From Streptomyces drozdowiczii (GTDB lineage Bacteria > Actinomycetota > Actinomycetes > Streptomycetales > Streptomycetaceae): DNA of 64,000 nucleotides. Shown one piece after another: positions 10,989 to 19,590 of this stretch. The notes beneath the pieces are model-generated. The model was given only the letters and a program-made list of their open reading frames with translations. It was not told the DNA's origin and made no database searches. The first letter of the stretch is position 1. Each line of letters begins with the position of its first letter. The stretch covers positions 6,510,001 to 6,574,000 of the forward strand of contig NZ_CP098740.1 in assembly GCF_026167665.1 (NCBI RefSeq), in the 5' to 3' direction. The position numbers and the translations under genes are program-made.

Positions 10989-12320
10989 ATGACGTCCAAG
11001 CAGAGGACCAGGCTCGCACTCGCCTTCACCACCGCCGGGGCACTGAGCCTCGCGCTGCTCAGCCCGGCCGCCCAGGCCGGCGCCGACGGGGTCCGGCCCG
11101 AGTGCCCGCGCGGTCTCGCCTGCGACTGGGTCCCGGCCGCCTACCAGCAGACCGGCGACCCGGCCGACAAGGAGACGTACGGCAACTACGACACCGCCGA
11201 CCGGCCGCACACCAACAAGATCAAGTTCATCGTGCTGCACGACACGGAGGAGGACTTCGACACCACGCTGAAGATCTTCCAGAACCCGCTGAAGGCGACC
11301 TCGGCCCACTACGTCGTGCGCTCCGCCGACGGGCACGTCACCCAGATGGTCAGGAACAAGGACGTCGCCTGGCAGGCCGGCAACTGGTACGTCAACAGCC
11401 ACTCCATCGGCATCGAGCAGGAAGGTTTCGCCGCCGACGGCGCCCAGTGGTACACCCCCGAGATGTACCGCTCGACCGCCGCCCTCGTGCGCTACCTCGC
11501 CGCCAAGTACGACATCCCGCTCGACCGCCAGCACATCATCGGCCACGACGGCGTCCCGCCCACCAGCGCCGCCGGCACCAAGAACATGCACTGGGACCCT
11601 GGCACCTACTGGGACTGGAACTACTTCATGGCGCTGCTCGGCAGGCCCACCGTGCCGACCGCTCTCCCCGGCAGCCAACTGGTCACCGTCAGCCCGAGCT
11701 TCAAGAAGAACAAGCAGGCGTTCCGCGACTGCGAGAAGAACGTGGACCTGCCCGTCCAGGGCTCCAGCGCCGTCCCGCTGCACACCGCGCCCTCCGACGA
11801 CGCTCCCCTCTTCTCCGACCCCGGCATCCACACGGACGGCTCGCCCGGCACCAACTGCGTCGCCGACTGGGGCAGCAAGATCAGCGCCACCCAGCAGGCC
11901 GTCGTGGCGGGCCGGGCCCCCGGCTGGACGGCGATCTGGTGGTACGGCGAGAAGGCATGGTTCCGTACACCGGCCTTCAGCCACACCACCGTCCCCACCT
12001 CCGGCTACATCGTCCGCCCGAAGGCCGGCAGGACGGAGGTGCCGGTGTACGGGGTCGCGTACCCGGAGAAGTCGGAGTACCCGGCGGACTTCGCGGACCA
12101 GCGGGTCGGCACACCGCTCCCGTACACGATCAAGGCCGGCCAGTCCTACCCCGGCGGCGGCGAGGCGCCCACCGGCTTCTTCTACGCACCGACGATCGAC
12201 GCCTCCCTTCCGCTGGACCACTCGTACTTCAAGGGCAAGGAGAAGTACGTGACCGTCCAGATCGGCCACCGCGTCGCCTTCGTCAAGGCGTCCGACGTGG
12301 ACATCGTGCGCGCCCGCTGA
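10989..12320 (+). CDS. Secreted N-acetylmuramoyl-L-alanine amidase (amidase_2 family)
   Basis: This 443-residue protein starts at an ATG with GAAGGG before it. A signal peptide (TRLALAFTTAGALSLALLSPAAQAGA) covers the first 30 or so residues. The amidase_2/PGRP domain follows: the zinc-binding start FIVLHDTEEDFDTT, then TSAHYVVRSADGHVTQMV, SIGIEQEG and the late zinc motif HDGVPPTSAAGTKNMHWDPG. It should cleave the bond between muramic acid and the peptide stem in peptidoglycan, outside the cell. The C-terminal 200 residues look like a cell-wall-binding or SH3-like region (VPLHTAPSDDAPLF). A strong terminator follows. Confidence 0.87.
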   Translation: MTSKQRTRLALAFTTAGALSLALLSPAAQAGADGVRPECPRGLACDWVPAAYQQTGDPADKETYGNYDTADRPHTNKIKFIVLHDTEEDFDTTLKIFQNPLKATSAHYVVRSADGHVTQMVRNKDVAWQAGNWYVNSHSIGIEQEGFAADGAQWYTPEMYRSTAALVRYLAAKYDIPLDRQHIIGHDGVPPTSAAGTKNMHWDPGTYWDWNYFMALLGRPTVPTALPGSQLVTVSPSFKKNKQAFRDCEKNVDLPVQGSSAVPLHTAPSDDAPLFSDPGIHTDGSPGTNCVADWGSKISATQQAVVAGRAPGWTAIWWYGEKAWFRTPAFSHTTVPTSGYIVRPKAGRTEVPVYGVAYPEKSEYPADFADQRVGTPLPYTIKAGQSYPGGGEAPTGFFYAPTIDASLPLDHSYFKGKEKYVTVQIGHRVAFVKASDVDIVRAR

Positions 12321-12346
12321 GGCCCGGCGCCGGCACGCGCACAACA

Positions 12347-12390
12347 GCGCGCCGCGGGCCCGGTGTGTCGGCACCGGACCCGCGGCGCGC
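12347..12390. terminator. Hairpin terminator between amidase and phosphotransferase genes
   Basis: A 19-bp stem with one mismatch (12347-12365 with 12372-12390) and a 6-base loop lies between two convergent genes. Confidence 0.8.
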
Positions 12391-12407
12391 CCCGTGGGGC
12401 CGGCCGG

Positions 12408-13544
12408 TCAGCGCGTGCCGACCGCCGCCCGCACGGCGTTCCGGGCCATCGCGCAGTCGTCGTGCAGCCGGCGCAGCAGTAGCCGCTGCTCCTCGCCCGG
12501 GGCGAGCGCGCCCGCCCGGTCCTGCACGGCCCGCGCGGGCCCGGCCTCCCGCATGGCCCGCTGCACCGCCGTCTCGTACCGGCGGATCTCCCGCGTGAGT
12601 ACGAGCATCAGGTTGACCAGGAACGCGTCGCGCGCCGCCGGACCGGCGACCTGCGCCAGCTTGCTGATCTCGCGCCGCGCCACCGGGGCGTCGCCCAGCA
12701 CGGTCCACAGCGTCGCCAGGTCGTAGCCCGGCAGGTACCAGCCCGCGTGCTCCCAGTCCACCAGCACCGGACCCGTGGGCGACAGCAGGATGTTGGACAG
12801 CAGGGCGTCCCCGTGGCAGAACTGCCCCATCGCGCCGCGCCCGCCGGAGTGGGCGATCCCGTGCAGCAGCTTCTGCAGGTCACCCAGGTCCCGGTCGGTG
12901 AAGAGACCCAGCTCGTGGTAGCGGTTGATCCGCGCCGCGTAGTCCAGCGGCGCCTCGAACAGGCCCGCCGGCGGACGCCAGGCGTTCACCCGGGCCACCG
13001 CCCCGAGCACGGCGCGCAGGTCCGCGCGGGGCGGCGCCTCCGCCGGGTGGCGCGTCAGGGCGGCCACCCGGCCCGGCATCCGCTCGATGACCAGCGTGCA
13101 GTTCTCCGGGTCGGCGGCGATGAGCCGGGGCACCCGGACCGGCGGGCGGTGCCGGACGAACGCCCGGTATGCCGCTATTTCGTGCCGGAACCGCTCCGAC
13201 CACGCGGGGGAGTGGTCCAGTAAACACTTCGCCACCGCCGTCGCCCGCCCCGTGGAGCCGACCAGCAGCACCGAACGCCCGCTGCGCCGCAGCACCTGCA
13301 CCGGATTGAACTCCGGGCAGATCCGGTGCACGGACGCGATCACCATCCTCAGCTGGGCGCCCTGGGGGCCCGACAGGTCCAGCCGTCCGCCGAGCGAGGG
13401 GGCACCGGGCCCTCCCGGCCGCCGGGGCCGCCCGAGGCCGGGGGCCGGGACGGTGGCGCGTGGGTCGAGATACGGTCCGCCGCCCGCCTGGAGGGGACGC
13501 AGCGGCCGGGGCGGGGCGGACACGGAGGACGATGCTGTGTACAT
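12408..13544 (-). CDS. Aminoglycoside-phosphotransferase-like kinase
   Basis: This 378-residue protein has the APH/choline-kinase fold. The catalytic loop is [13 protein letters not shown] (with the HGD and Asn of Brenner's motif), and the metal-binding Asp is in [21 protein letters not shown]. An N-terminal lobe with [19 protein letters not shown] supplies the nucleotide-binding side. The first 70 residues are low-complexity and proline-rich. I chose the ATG at 13544; an upstream extension to 13688 is open but not typical of coding sequence. Such kinases phosphorylate antibiotics, sugars or other small molecules; the substrate cannot be told. It is divergent from the NsdA-like regulator. Confidence 0.75.
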   Translation of the reverse strand: MYTASSSVSAPPRPLRPLQAGGGPYLDPRATVPAPGLGRPRRPGGPGAPSLGGRLDLSGPQGAQLRMVIASVHRICPEFNPVQVLRRSGRSVLLVGSTGRATAVAKCLLDHSPAWSERFRHEIAAYRAFVRHRPPVRVPRLIAADPENCTLVIERMPGRVAALTRHPAEAPPRADLRAVLGAVARVNAWRPPAGLFEAPLDYAARINRYHELGLFTDRDLGDLQKLLHGIAHSGGRGAMGQFCHGDALLSNILLSPTGPVLVDWEHAGWYLPGYDLATLWTVLGDAPVARREISKLAQVAGPAARDAFLVNLMLVLTREIRRYETAVQRAMREAGPARAVQDRAGALAPGEEQRLLLRRLHDDCAMARNAVRAAVGTR

Positions 13545-13693
13545 GGGCGATACAGATCCCTTCGTGCGCCGACAAGTTGCGTGCGCCACCCCGGCCGGCG
13601 GCCGTTCGGCACCCTGGGGAGTGCCTAGGGCTGCCGGGCGGGGTTGCGCTTTCTTACCTGACACCGGCGCGCGGGTGTCTCTCGACATAGCGC

Positions 13694-13713
13694 ACCCTGG
13701 CGAACCCTGGCGA
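13694..13713. repeat. Tandem 10-bp repeat before the NsdA-like gene
   Basis: ACCCTGGCGA occurs twice in direct succession (13694-13703 and 13704-13713), about 63 bp before the GTG start at 13776. A repeat on one face of the helix at this distance could be a regulator site or part of the promoter. Confidence 0.4.
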
Positions 13714-13775
13714 ATAGTCGCAAGGCATCTGACACGGGGTTACTGTCAACACAGCCGAGAACCTGGGGGCTTGAC

Positions 13776-15269
13776 GTGACCGGAGAACCCAACACCCGCC
13801 TGTCGGACCTGTTCGGCCTTGCCGGCTGGTCCAAGGGCGAACTCGCGAGAATGGTGAACCGGAAGGCGGCGGCCATGGGCCATCCGCAACTGGCCACCGA
13901 CACCTCGCGCGTGAGGCGCTGGATCGACATGGGGGAGTCCCCCCGCGATCCCGTGCCGAAGGTGCTGGCGGCTCTGTTCACCGAGCGGCTCGGTCGTGTC
14001 GTGACCATCGAGGACCTCGGGTTCGGCCGACGCGGGCGTGCGGGGAAGCGGCGAGAGGCCGGGACGCAGGACAATCCCGAGCAACTCCCGTGGCCGCCCG
14101 AGCGGACGGCAGCGGTCCTCACCGAATTCACGGGAATGGACCTCATGCTCAACCGACGCGGCTTGATGAGCGCGGGCGCGGTGCTCGCCGCCGGCTCCGC
14201 CATCGCCGGCCCCATGTACGACTGGCTGCACACCGACCCCGCACTGGCGGCACCGGCCCCGCGCGCCGGCGACCCCGTGCACGCGGACCCCGCCGGCTTC
14301 GACCGGTACGATGCCGCCCCCATCGGCTCCGAGGAGATCGAGGCACTGGAGCGGTCCGTCGAGGTGTTCCGGGCCTGGGACGCCTCCCGGGGCGGCGGCC
14401 TCCAGCGCAAGGCCGTGGTGGGCCAGCTCAACGAGGTGGGCGGCATGCTCGCGTACCACCACCCCGCCCACCTCCAGAAGCGGTTGTGGGGCGTCGCCGC
14501 CAACCTCGCCGTCCTGGCGGGGTGGATGTCGCACGACGTGGGCCTCGAACCCACCGCGCAGAAGTACTTCGTCATCGCCGCCCACGCGGCCCGCGAGGGC
14601 GGTGACCGCCCGCGCGCCGGCGAGGCCCTGTCCCGCGCGGCCCGCCAGATGGTCCACCTGGGCCGTCCCGACGACGCCCTGGACCTGATGAAGCTCGCCA
14701 AGTCCGGCTCGGGCGACGCCGTACTGCCGCGCACCCAGGCCATGCTGTGCACCATCGAGGCGTGGGCGCAGGCGTCCATGGGCCGGGGCCAGGCCATGCG
14801 GCGCACCCTGGGCCGGGCCGAGGAGCTCTTCGTCTCGGACAAGGCCGATGTGCCGCCGCCCAGTTGGATGCAGATGTTCGACGAGGCCGACATGCACGGC
14901 ATGCAGGCCCTGGCCTTCCGTACGCTCGCCGAACACGACCCCTCGGCGGCGGTCATCGCCCAGCGGCACGCGAAGCAGGCCCTGGAGCTGCGGGTCAACG
15001 GCCGCGAGCGGTCCAAGATCTTCGACTACATCTCGCTGGCCTCGGCGTGCTTCATCGCCGACGACCCGGAGCAGGCCGACCGCTACGCCCGGCTCGCCCT
15101 CGTCACGATGGGGGAGACCTCCTCGCACCGGACCTGGGACCGGCTGCGCGAGATGTACCGGCTGACCGGGCAGTTCTCCGGCTACGCGAAGATCGAGGAC
15201 CTGCGCGAGCAGATCCAGCTCGCGGTGCCGCCGAACCAGCGCAAGAAGCCGGGGAGCGCCGCGATCTGA
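13776..15269 (+). CDS. NsdA-family developmental/antibiotic regulator
   Basis: This 497-residue protein begins with NTRLSDLFGLAGWSKGELAR and SRVRRWIDMGESPRDPVPKV, the XRE-like DNA-binding start of the NsdA family. A twin-Arg-like hydrophobic patch (NRRGLMSAGAVLAAGSAIAG) follows at about 127-146, then TPR-like helical repeats to the end. NsdA of S. coelicolor represses sporulation and antibiotic production; several paralogues exist, so I name the family only. The start is a GTG after GGGGG. Neighbours differ from the S. coelicolor nsdA locus as I remember it, which leaves room for a paralogue. It is monocistronic. Confidence 0.8.
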   Translation: MTGEPNTRLSDLFGLAGWSKGELARMVNRKAAAMGHPQLATDTSRVRRWIDMGESPRDPVPKVLAALFTERLGRVVTIEDLGFGRRGRAGKRREAGTQDNPEQLPWPPERTAAVLTEFTGMDLMLNRRGLMSAGAVLAAGSAIAGPMYDWLHTDPALAAPAPRAGDPVHADPAGFDRYDAAPIGSEEIEALERSVEVFRAWDASRGGGLQRKAVVGQLNEVGGMLAYHHPAHLQKRLWGVAANLAVLAGWMSHDVGLEPTAQKYFVIAAHAAREGGDRPRAGEALSRAARQMVHLGRPDDALDLMKLAKSGSGDAVLPRTQAMLCTIEAWAQASMGRGQAMRRTLGRAEELFVSDKADVPPPSWMQMFDEADMHGMQALAFRTLAEHDPSAAVIAQRHAKQALELRVNGRERSKIFDYISLASACFIADDPEQADRYARLALVTMGETSSHRTWDRLREMYRLTGQFSGYAKIEDLREQIQLAVPPNQRKKPGSAAI

Positions 15270-15324
15270 CGGGCCCCGGGACGCGGTGGAGCACCGGGCT
15301 CCGCCGAAGAGGGCTTTCGCTTCC

Positions 15325-16749
15325 CTACGCCCCGACGCGGGCGATCAGCACGCACGCGTCGTCCAGTCGCTCGGCCGAGCCGAACGCCTCGACGACGATC
15401 CGTACGCACTCCCGCGCCGAGCGGACCTCGGCGAAGCGCGGGGCCAGCCCCAGCAGCGTCTCCGTACCCGGGCGCGCACCACCGTGCCCGGCCGCGTCGT
15501 CGCGGGCCAGTCCGTCCGTGTGCAGCACCAGCACGTCGCCGGGGAGCAGCTGCGCCTCGACCTGCTCGTAGGCGACCTCGGAGGCCGCTCCGAGCAGCAC
15601 CCCATCCGGCAGCGGCAACGGCCGTCCGGTGCCGTCGCGGAAGAGCAGGGGCGCGGGGTGTCCGGCCTGCGCCCAGTCCAGGGTGCGCGTCGCCGGGTCG
15701 AACCTGCCGCACACGGCGCTGCCCAGCGCCGGCTGAATGGAGGTCTCCAGCAACTGGTTGAGATGCCCGAGCAGGGCGCCGGGCTCGATGCCGGCCATCG
15801 TCATGCCGCGCACCGCGCCCATCACCACCGCCATGGCGGAGGTGGCCTGGACGCCGTGGCCGGTGAGATCGCCGACGGTGAGCATCGTCCTGCCGTCGGG
15901 CAGCTCCATGGCGTCGTACCAGCCGCCGCCGACCAGGGCGCTCGTCTCGGACGGCAGGTAGTGCGCGGCGATGTCCAGGGCGCCGGCACCGTGCTCGGGG
16001 AGGCGGAGGGAGGTCTGCCACGGCGGGAGGACGGCTGCCTCCGGCTCCGCGGCGGGCCGGTGTCCGCTGCCGGGCTGTTCGCGGCGCAGGGAGTCATGGG
16101 TGCGGCGCACCACCTGCTGGCTGCGCCGGAGCGCGCTGACATCGCGCAGCACGGCCCACATGGAGGCGGTGCGGCCGTCGGTGTCGAGGACGGGCTCGCC
16201 CATCATGTGCAGGGACCGGACGCGCCCGTCGGCGTGCCGGATGCGGAACTCGCCGTCTATCGGCTTGCCGTCCACCAGGCAGTCCGTGACGAGCGCGGTG
16301 AGTAACGGCTGGTCCTCGGGGAGCAGCAGGGAGGGCAGGGCGTCGAGCGAGAGCCCGCCCGCCTCCGGGTCGCGGCCGAAGATCCGGAACAGCTCGTCGG
16401 ACCAGCTGACCTCGTCGGTGAGCAGATTCCACTCGGCGCTGCCGACCCTGCCGATCAGGGAGCCTGCGGGCTCGTCGGCGGTCTCCGCGGGCTGTTCGGA
16501 CGGCTGCGCCGGCAGGCCGTCGCGGAGCTGTCCCAGCTGGGCGCCGAGGTCGTCCAGGTGGTGCACCGCCAGCTCGCACAGCGCCCGCTGCCAGCGCGTC
16601 CGGGGATCGTCCTCGTCCACGCGCACGGCGTCGCGCCGCACCGCGTCCACGTCACCGCGCAGCCGACGCGTGCGGTGGATCAACGCGTCGACGGCACCGC
16701 GCTCGGGCGGTTGCGGTGCGGAGCGGTCCGCGGAGAGGGGGGACGGCAT
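15325..16749 (-). CDS. PAS-domain SpoIIE-type (PP2C) phosphatase
   Basis: This 474-residue protein has a PAS-like sensor at roughly residues 110-230 (WNLLTDEVSWSDELFRIFGR to WAVLRDVSALRRSQ). A C-terminal SpoIIE/PP2C phosphatase domain follows, with GGGWYDAMELPDGRTML, the metal-binding VGDLTGHGVQATSAMA, and LVLHTDGLARDD. Such enzymes dephosphorylate anti-sigma-factor antagonists and so release SigB/SigF-type sigma factors. The ATG at 16749 is preferred to upstream starts because GGAG lies 6 bases before it. A SigB-type sigma gene and another such phosphatase lie about 20 kb away in this window. No anti-sigma partner is adjacent. Confidence 0.87.
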   Translation of the reverse strand: MPSPLSADRSAPQPPERGAVDALIHRTRRLRGDVDAVRRDAVRVDEDDPRTRWQRALCELAVHHLDDLGAQLGQLRDGLPAQPSEQPAETADEPAGSLIGRVGSAEWNLLTDEVSWSDELFRIFGRDPEAGGLSLDALPSLLLPEDQPLLTALVTDCLVDGKPIDGEFRIRHADGRVRSLHMMGEPVLDTDGRTASMWAVLRDVSALRRSQQVVRRTHDSLRREQPGSGHRPAAEPEAAVLPPWQTSLRLPEHGAGALDIAAHYLPSETSALVGGGWYDAMELPDGRTMLTVGDLTGHGVQATSAMAVVMGAVRGMTMAGIEPGALLGHLNQLLETSIQPALGSAVCGRFDPATRTLDWAQAGHPAPLLFRDGTGRPLPLPDGVLLGAASEVAYEQVEAQLLPGDVLVLHTDGLARDDAAGHGGARPGTETLLGLAPRFAEVRSARECVRIVVEAFGSAERLDDACVLIARVGA

Positions 16750-16997
16750 GTCGTACTCCGATACAGGGCGGCACAACCAGTGACGAAGGGTGGACCGCAT
16801 ACGACTTTCGCACAGCCGGAAGAGGCCCGTAAGTGGTTTGGCAACACTCGATACGTTCTTGCATCCGGCATATGCCAGCGGCTGACTGTAACCCACGCCC
16901 TTTCGAACAGCCTTGCTGCTGACGGCGGTTGGTGCAAGTCGCGAGGGGGCGGCGGGCGGGAATGCGGGGGAGGGGTGCCGTGTTGTACGGACAGAAC

Positions 16998-17016
16998 GAA
17001 AACGAATCCCGTTCCC
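16998..17016 (+). promoter_or_regulatory. Possible Zur operator upstream of rpmE2
   Basis: GAAAACGAATCCCGTTCCC is an imperfect inverted repeat with AACG/CGTT arms, ending 64 bp before the L31 start. It resembles the Streptomyces Zur box (TGAAAACGATTTTCA-like), and zinc-free L31 genes are classic Zur targets. The match is partial. The rest of the 16750-17080 gap holds no gene I can support; a palindrome GGCATATGCC lies near 16868. Confidence 0.4.
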
Positions 17017-17080
17017 ACGAGAGTCCGGGATCCGTGATCGTCACCGAGTACGACCGTCCGCGTCCAGGAAGGAACGCCTC

Positions 17081-17341
17081 ATGAAGTCCCGAATCCACCC
17101 CGTCTCCCGTCCGGTAGTCTTCCGCGACCGCGCCGCCGGGACCGCCTTCCTCACCCGCTCCACCGCCGACTCCGACCGGCGCGTGACATGGGAGGACGGC
17201 CGCAGCTACCCCGTCATCGACGTGGAGACCTCGTCGGCGAGCCACCCCTTCTACACGGGCGGCCGGCAGGTGCTGGACACGGCGGGCCGGATCGAGCGGT
17301 TCCACCGCCGTTACGGCACCGAGGCGCCTGCCGCCCGGTGA
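17081..17341 (+). CDS. rpmE2: Type B 50S ribosomal protein L31 (zinc-independent)
   Basis: This 86-residue protein begins [19 protein letters not shown] and ends [17 protein letters not shown], with [19 protein letters not shown] in between: the L31 type B family. It has no cysteine at all, so it cannot bind the zinc that type A L31 carries. In Streptomyces such paralogues replace the zinc form when zinc is scarce and are repressed by Zur. The ATG follows an AGGAAGGA ribosome-binding site. It is a single gene. Confidence 0.93.
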   Translation: MKSRIHPVSRPVVFRDRAAGTAFLTRSTADSDRRVTWEDGRSYPVIDVETSSASHPFYTGGRQVLDTAGRIERFHRRYGTEAPAAR

Positions 17342-17466
17342 GCGCAGGGCCCGCCGCGCCACCCGAACCCGTGCCCTGGATCACAGTCCGGGGCCGGGAT
17401 TGCGGGGAACAGGCAGCGGTGGTTTATCGTTCACCTATATGTGGATGACGCGCTGAGCGCCCACCT

Positions 17467-18153
17467 TCAAGCCGCCCCGGCTGGATTCCCCCGATCCGGC
17501 CGGGGCTTCCCGTTTCCCGGGTCGGCCGCCGCCCGCCCCGGCCCCGCCGAGACCTCCACCAGTAGCGCGGCCACCGCCAGCGCCGCGGCCACCATCGCAC
17601 CGCCCTCCGGCCACAGCCGAACGGTCAGCGCGGCGAGCGCGGCCCCCGCCACCAGGGCGGTCAGCCGCCCGGCGGTCCAGCCGTCGTCGCCCCGCCACGC
17701 CCCCACCGCCAGGCGGCCGACGAGCGAGGTCAGCGTCCCGGTGAAGTAATTCGTGGGCGTCGACCGCACCCGGCCCTGGACGCCCATCGCGAGACCCATG
17801 AGCACCAGCAGACCCAGCCGGTCCGCATCCGAGACCGCCGGACGGGCCGCCCACAGCCCCGCCCCCGCCGCGAGCAGCACCACCTCGGCCAGCAGCATCA
17901 CCGGCACCCGCCGCCACATCCGCTCGCCCACCAGCGCGGCACCGGCCACCCCGCAGCCGTACGAGACCAGCGCGGTGACCACCCGCGGCGCGACGCCCTC
18001 CTCGCCCGCTCCGGCGGCCGAGGCGCCCAGCAGCACGAGATTCCCGGTCATCACCCCGGCGAAGACCTGGCCGACACAGACGAAGACGAACGCGTCCGCC
18101 GCCCCGGACGCGGCCGACAGCAGCAACAGCCCGACGCGCTCCCGCCCCCTCAC
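17467..18153 (-). CDS. DUF1275 (YoaK-type) membrane protein
   Basis: This 228-residue protein has about six hydrophobic segments. The family signature is near the N-terminus: LLSAASGAADAFVFVCVGQVFAGVMTGN, and a second motif is QGRVRSTPTNYFTGTLTSLV. DUF1275 proteins are integral membrane proteins of unknown transport role. The GTG start at 18153 overlaps the photolyase stop (GTGA), so the two are coupled and in one operon. The C-terminal tail is proline- and glycine-rich. Confidence 0.83.
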   Translation of the reverse strand: MRGRERVGLLLLSAASGAADAFVFVCVGQVFAGVMTGNLVLLGASAAGAGEEGVAPRVVTALVSYGCGVAGAALVGERMWRRVPVMLLAEVVLLAAGAGLWAARPAVSDADRLGLLVLMGLAMGVQGRVRSTPTNYFTGTLTSLVGRLAVGAWRGDDGWTAGRLTALVAGAALAALTVRLWPEGGAMVAAALAVAALLVEVSAGPGRAAADPGNGKPRPDRGNPAGAA

Positions 18154-19523
18154 TCCAGCCCACGCGCCTGCCGGAACCGGGCCAGGCCCTCGGCCAGCTC
18201 CACCACCGGCTCCGGATAGTCCAGCCGCTCCCGGTCCTCGTCCGGCAGCTTCCACGGCTCGTGCACGGCGGACCCGGACACCGGCGACAGCTCCGGCACC
18301 CAGCGCCGGACGTACTCCCCGTCCGGGTCGAGCCGCTTGCCCTGCACCACGGGGTTGAGCACCCGGTTGGGGCGGCTGTCGGTGCCCGTGCCCGCCATCC
18401 ACTGCCAGTTCATCTGGTTGTTGGGGATGTCGCCGTCCACCAGGAGATCCAGGAAGTGGCGTGCTCCGACCCGCCAGTCCACGTACAGCGTCTTGGTCAG
18501 GAAGGAGGCGGTGAGCAGCCGTCCCCGGTTGTGCATCCAGCCCTCGTGGCGCAGCTGGCGCATCGCGGCGTCGACCATCGGGTAGCCGGTGCGCCCCTGC
18601 CGCCATGCCTCGACCTCGTCGGCCGCGTCCGCCTCGGACCGCCACCGGTCGTGCTTGTCGCGGTAGTTCTCGTGCGACGAGGCGGGCCGGGCCGCGAGGA
18701 CCTGGTAGTGGAACTCCCGCCAGCACAGCTGCCGTACGAACGCCTCCGCCCCCGCACCGCCCGCGTCCCGGCACCGGTGCACCAGCTCGACGGGGGACAG
18801 GGTGCCGAAGTGCAGATGCGGCGAGAGGCGCGAGGTGCCGTCGGCCGCGAGGTCGTCGTGGTTGTCCTCGTAGGCGGCGAGCCCGTGCCGCCGCCAGGCC
18901 GTGAATGCCTTGCGCCCCGCCTCCTCGCCGCCCTCCGCGAGCCCTTCCGACACACCGGAGACGTCGCCACGAGCCGGCACCTCCTCGGAGCGCGGCCCCT
19001 TGGGCACCCGTACGGTGCGCGGCGCGCCGAACACCTCGCGCAGCCGCTCCTGCGCCCAGCGCCGGAAGTACGGCGTGAACACGGCGAAGTGGTCCGAGGA
19101 GGTCGGCGTCACCGTGCCCGGCGCCACCGCCGTGACCACCCCGTCGTGGACGCGCAGCCGGCGCCCGTCCGCCTCCAGCGCCTCACGCAGCCGCTCCTCG
19201 CGGTGTCGGGCGTACGCGCTGACGCCCGCCGCCATGTGCACCTCGTCCGCACCGGTCTCCGAGGCGACCGCGCACACCTCCTCGGCCACGTCCCCGGACC
19301 GGAGGACCAGCCGGCCGCCCCGGTCGCGCAGCCCGGCGTCGAGGTCGCGCAGGCAGTCCGCGAGGAAGGCGCGCCGGTTCGCGGCGTCGAAACCCGCCTC
19401 CCCGATCGCCTGGTCCCGGACGAACAGGGGCACGATCTCGTCCGCCGATGCGAGCGCTGCGTGCAGCGGCGGATGGTCGTGCAGACGGAGGTCGGCGGTG
19501 AACAGGACGACCGCAACGGTCAT
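18150..19523 (-). CDS. phr: Deoxyribodipyrimidine photolyase (cryptochrome/photolyase family)
   Basis: This 457-residue flavoprotein repairs cyclobutane pyrimidine dimers with light energy. The N-terminal antenna domain starts VAVVLFTADLRLHDHPPLH. The FAD-binding domain shows SRLSPHLHFGTLSPVELV, RQLCWREFHYQVL, GYPMVDAAMRQLRHEGWMHN, and the end NPVVQGKRLDPDGEYVRRWVPEL. The ATG at 19523 has GGAG 7 bases before it; the ATG at 19556 does not. It is the middle gene of a minus-strand set: SDR protein, photolyase, DUF1275. Confidence 0.93.
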   Translation of the reverse strand: MTVAVVLFTADLRLHDHPPLHAALASADEIVPLFVRDQAIGEAGFDAANRRAFLADCLRDLDAGLRDRGGRLVLRSGDVAEEVCAVASETGADEVHMAAGVSAYARHREERLREALEADGRRLRVHDGVVTAVAPGTVTPTSSDHFAVFTPYFRRWAQERLREVFGAPRTVRVPKGPRSEEVPARGDVSGVSEGLAEGGEEAGRKAFTAWRRHGLAAYEDNHDDLAADGTSRLSPHLHFGTLSPVELVHRCRDAGGAGAEAFVRQLCWREFHYQVLAARPASSHENYRDKHDRWRSEADAADEVEAWRQGRTGYPMVDAAMRQLRHEGWMHNRGRLLTASFLTKTLYVDWRVGARHFLDLLVDGDIPNNQMNWQWMAGTGTDSRPNRVLNPVVQGKRLDPDGEYVRRWVPELSPVSGSAVHEPWKLPDEDRERLDYPEPVVELAEGLARFRQARGLE

Positions 19524-19590
19524 GGCGCAACTCCAGATGGGGGCGGGGACAGCCATGCTGCCGTGACCCCGGCGCCCCGGAGCGCACCGG

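Noticed and set aside
16800..16896. Longer N-terminus for the PAS/PP2C phosphatase
   Set aside because: The frame is open upstream, but the ATG at 16749 has a good ribosome-binding site and the upstream residues do not look coded.
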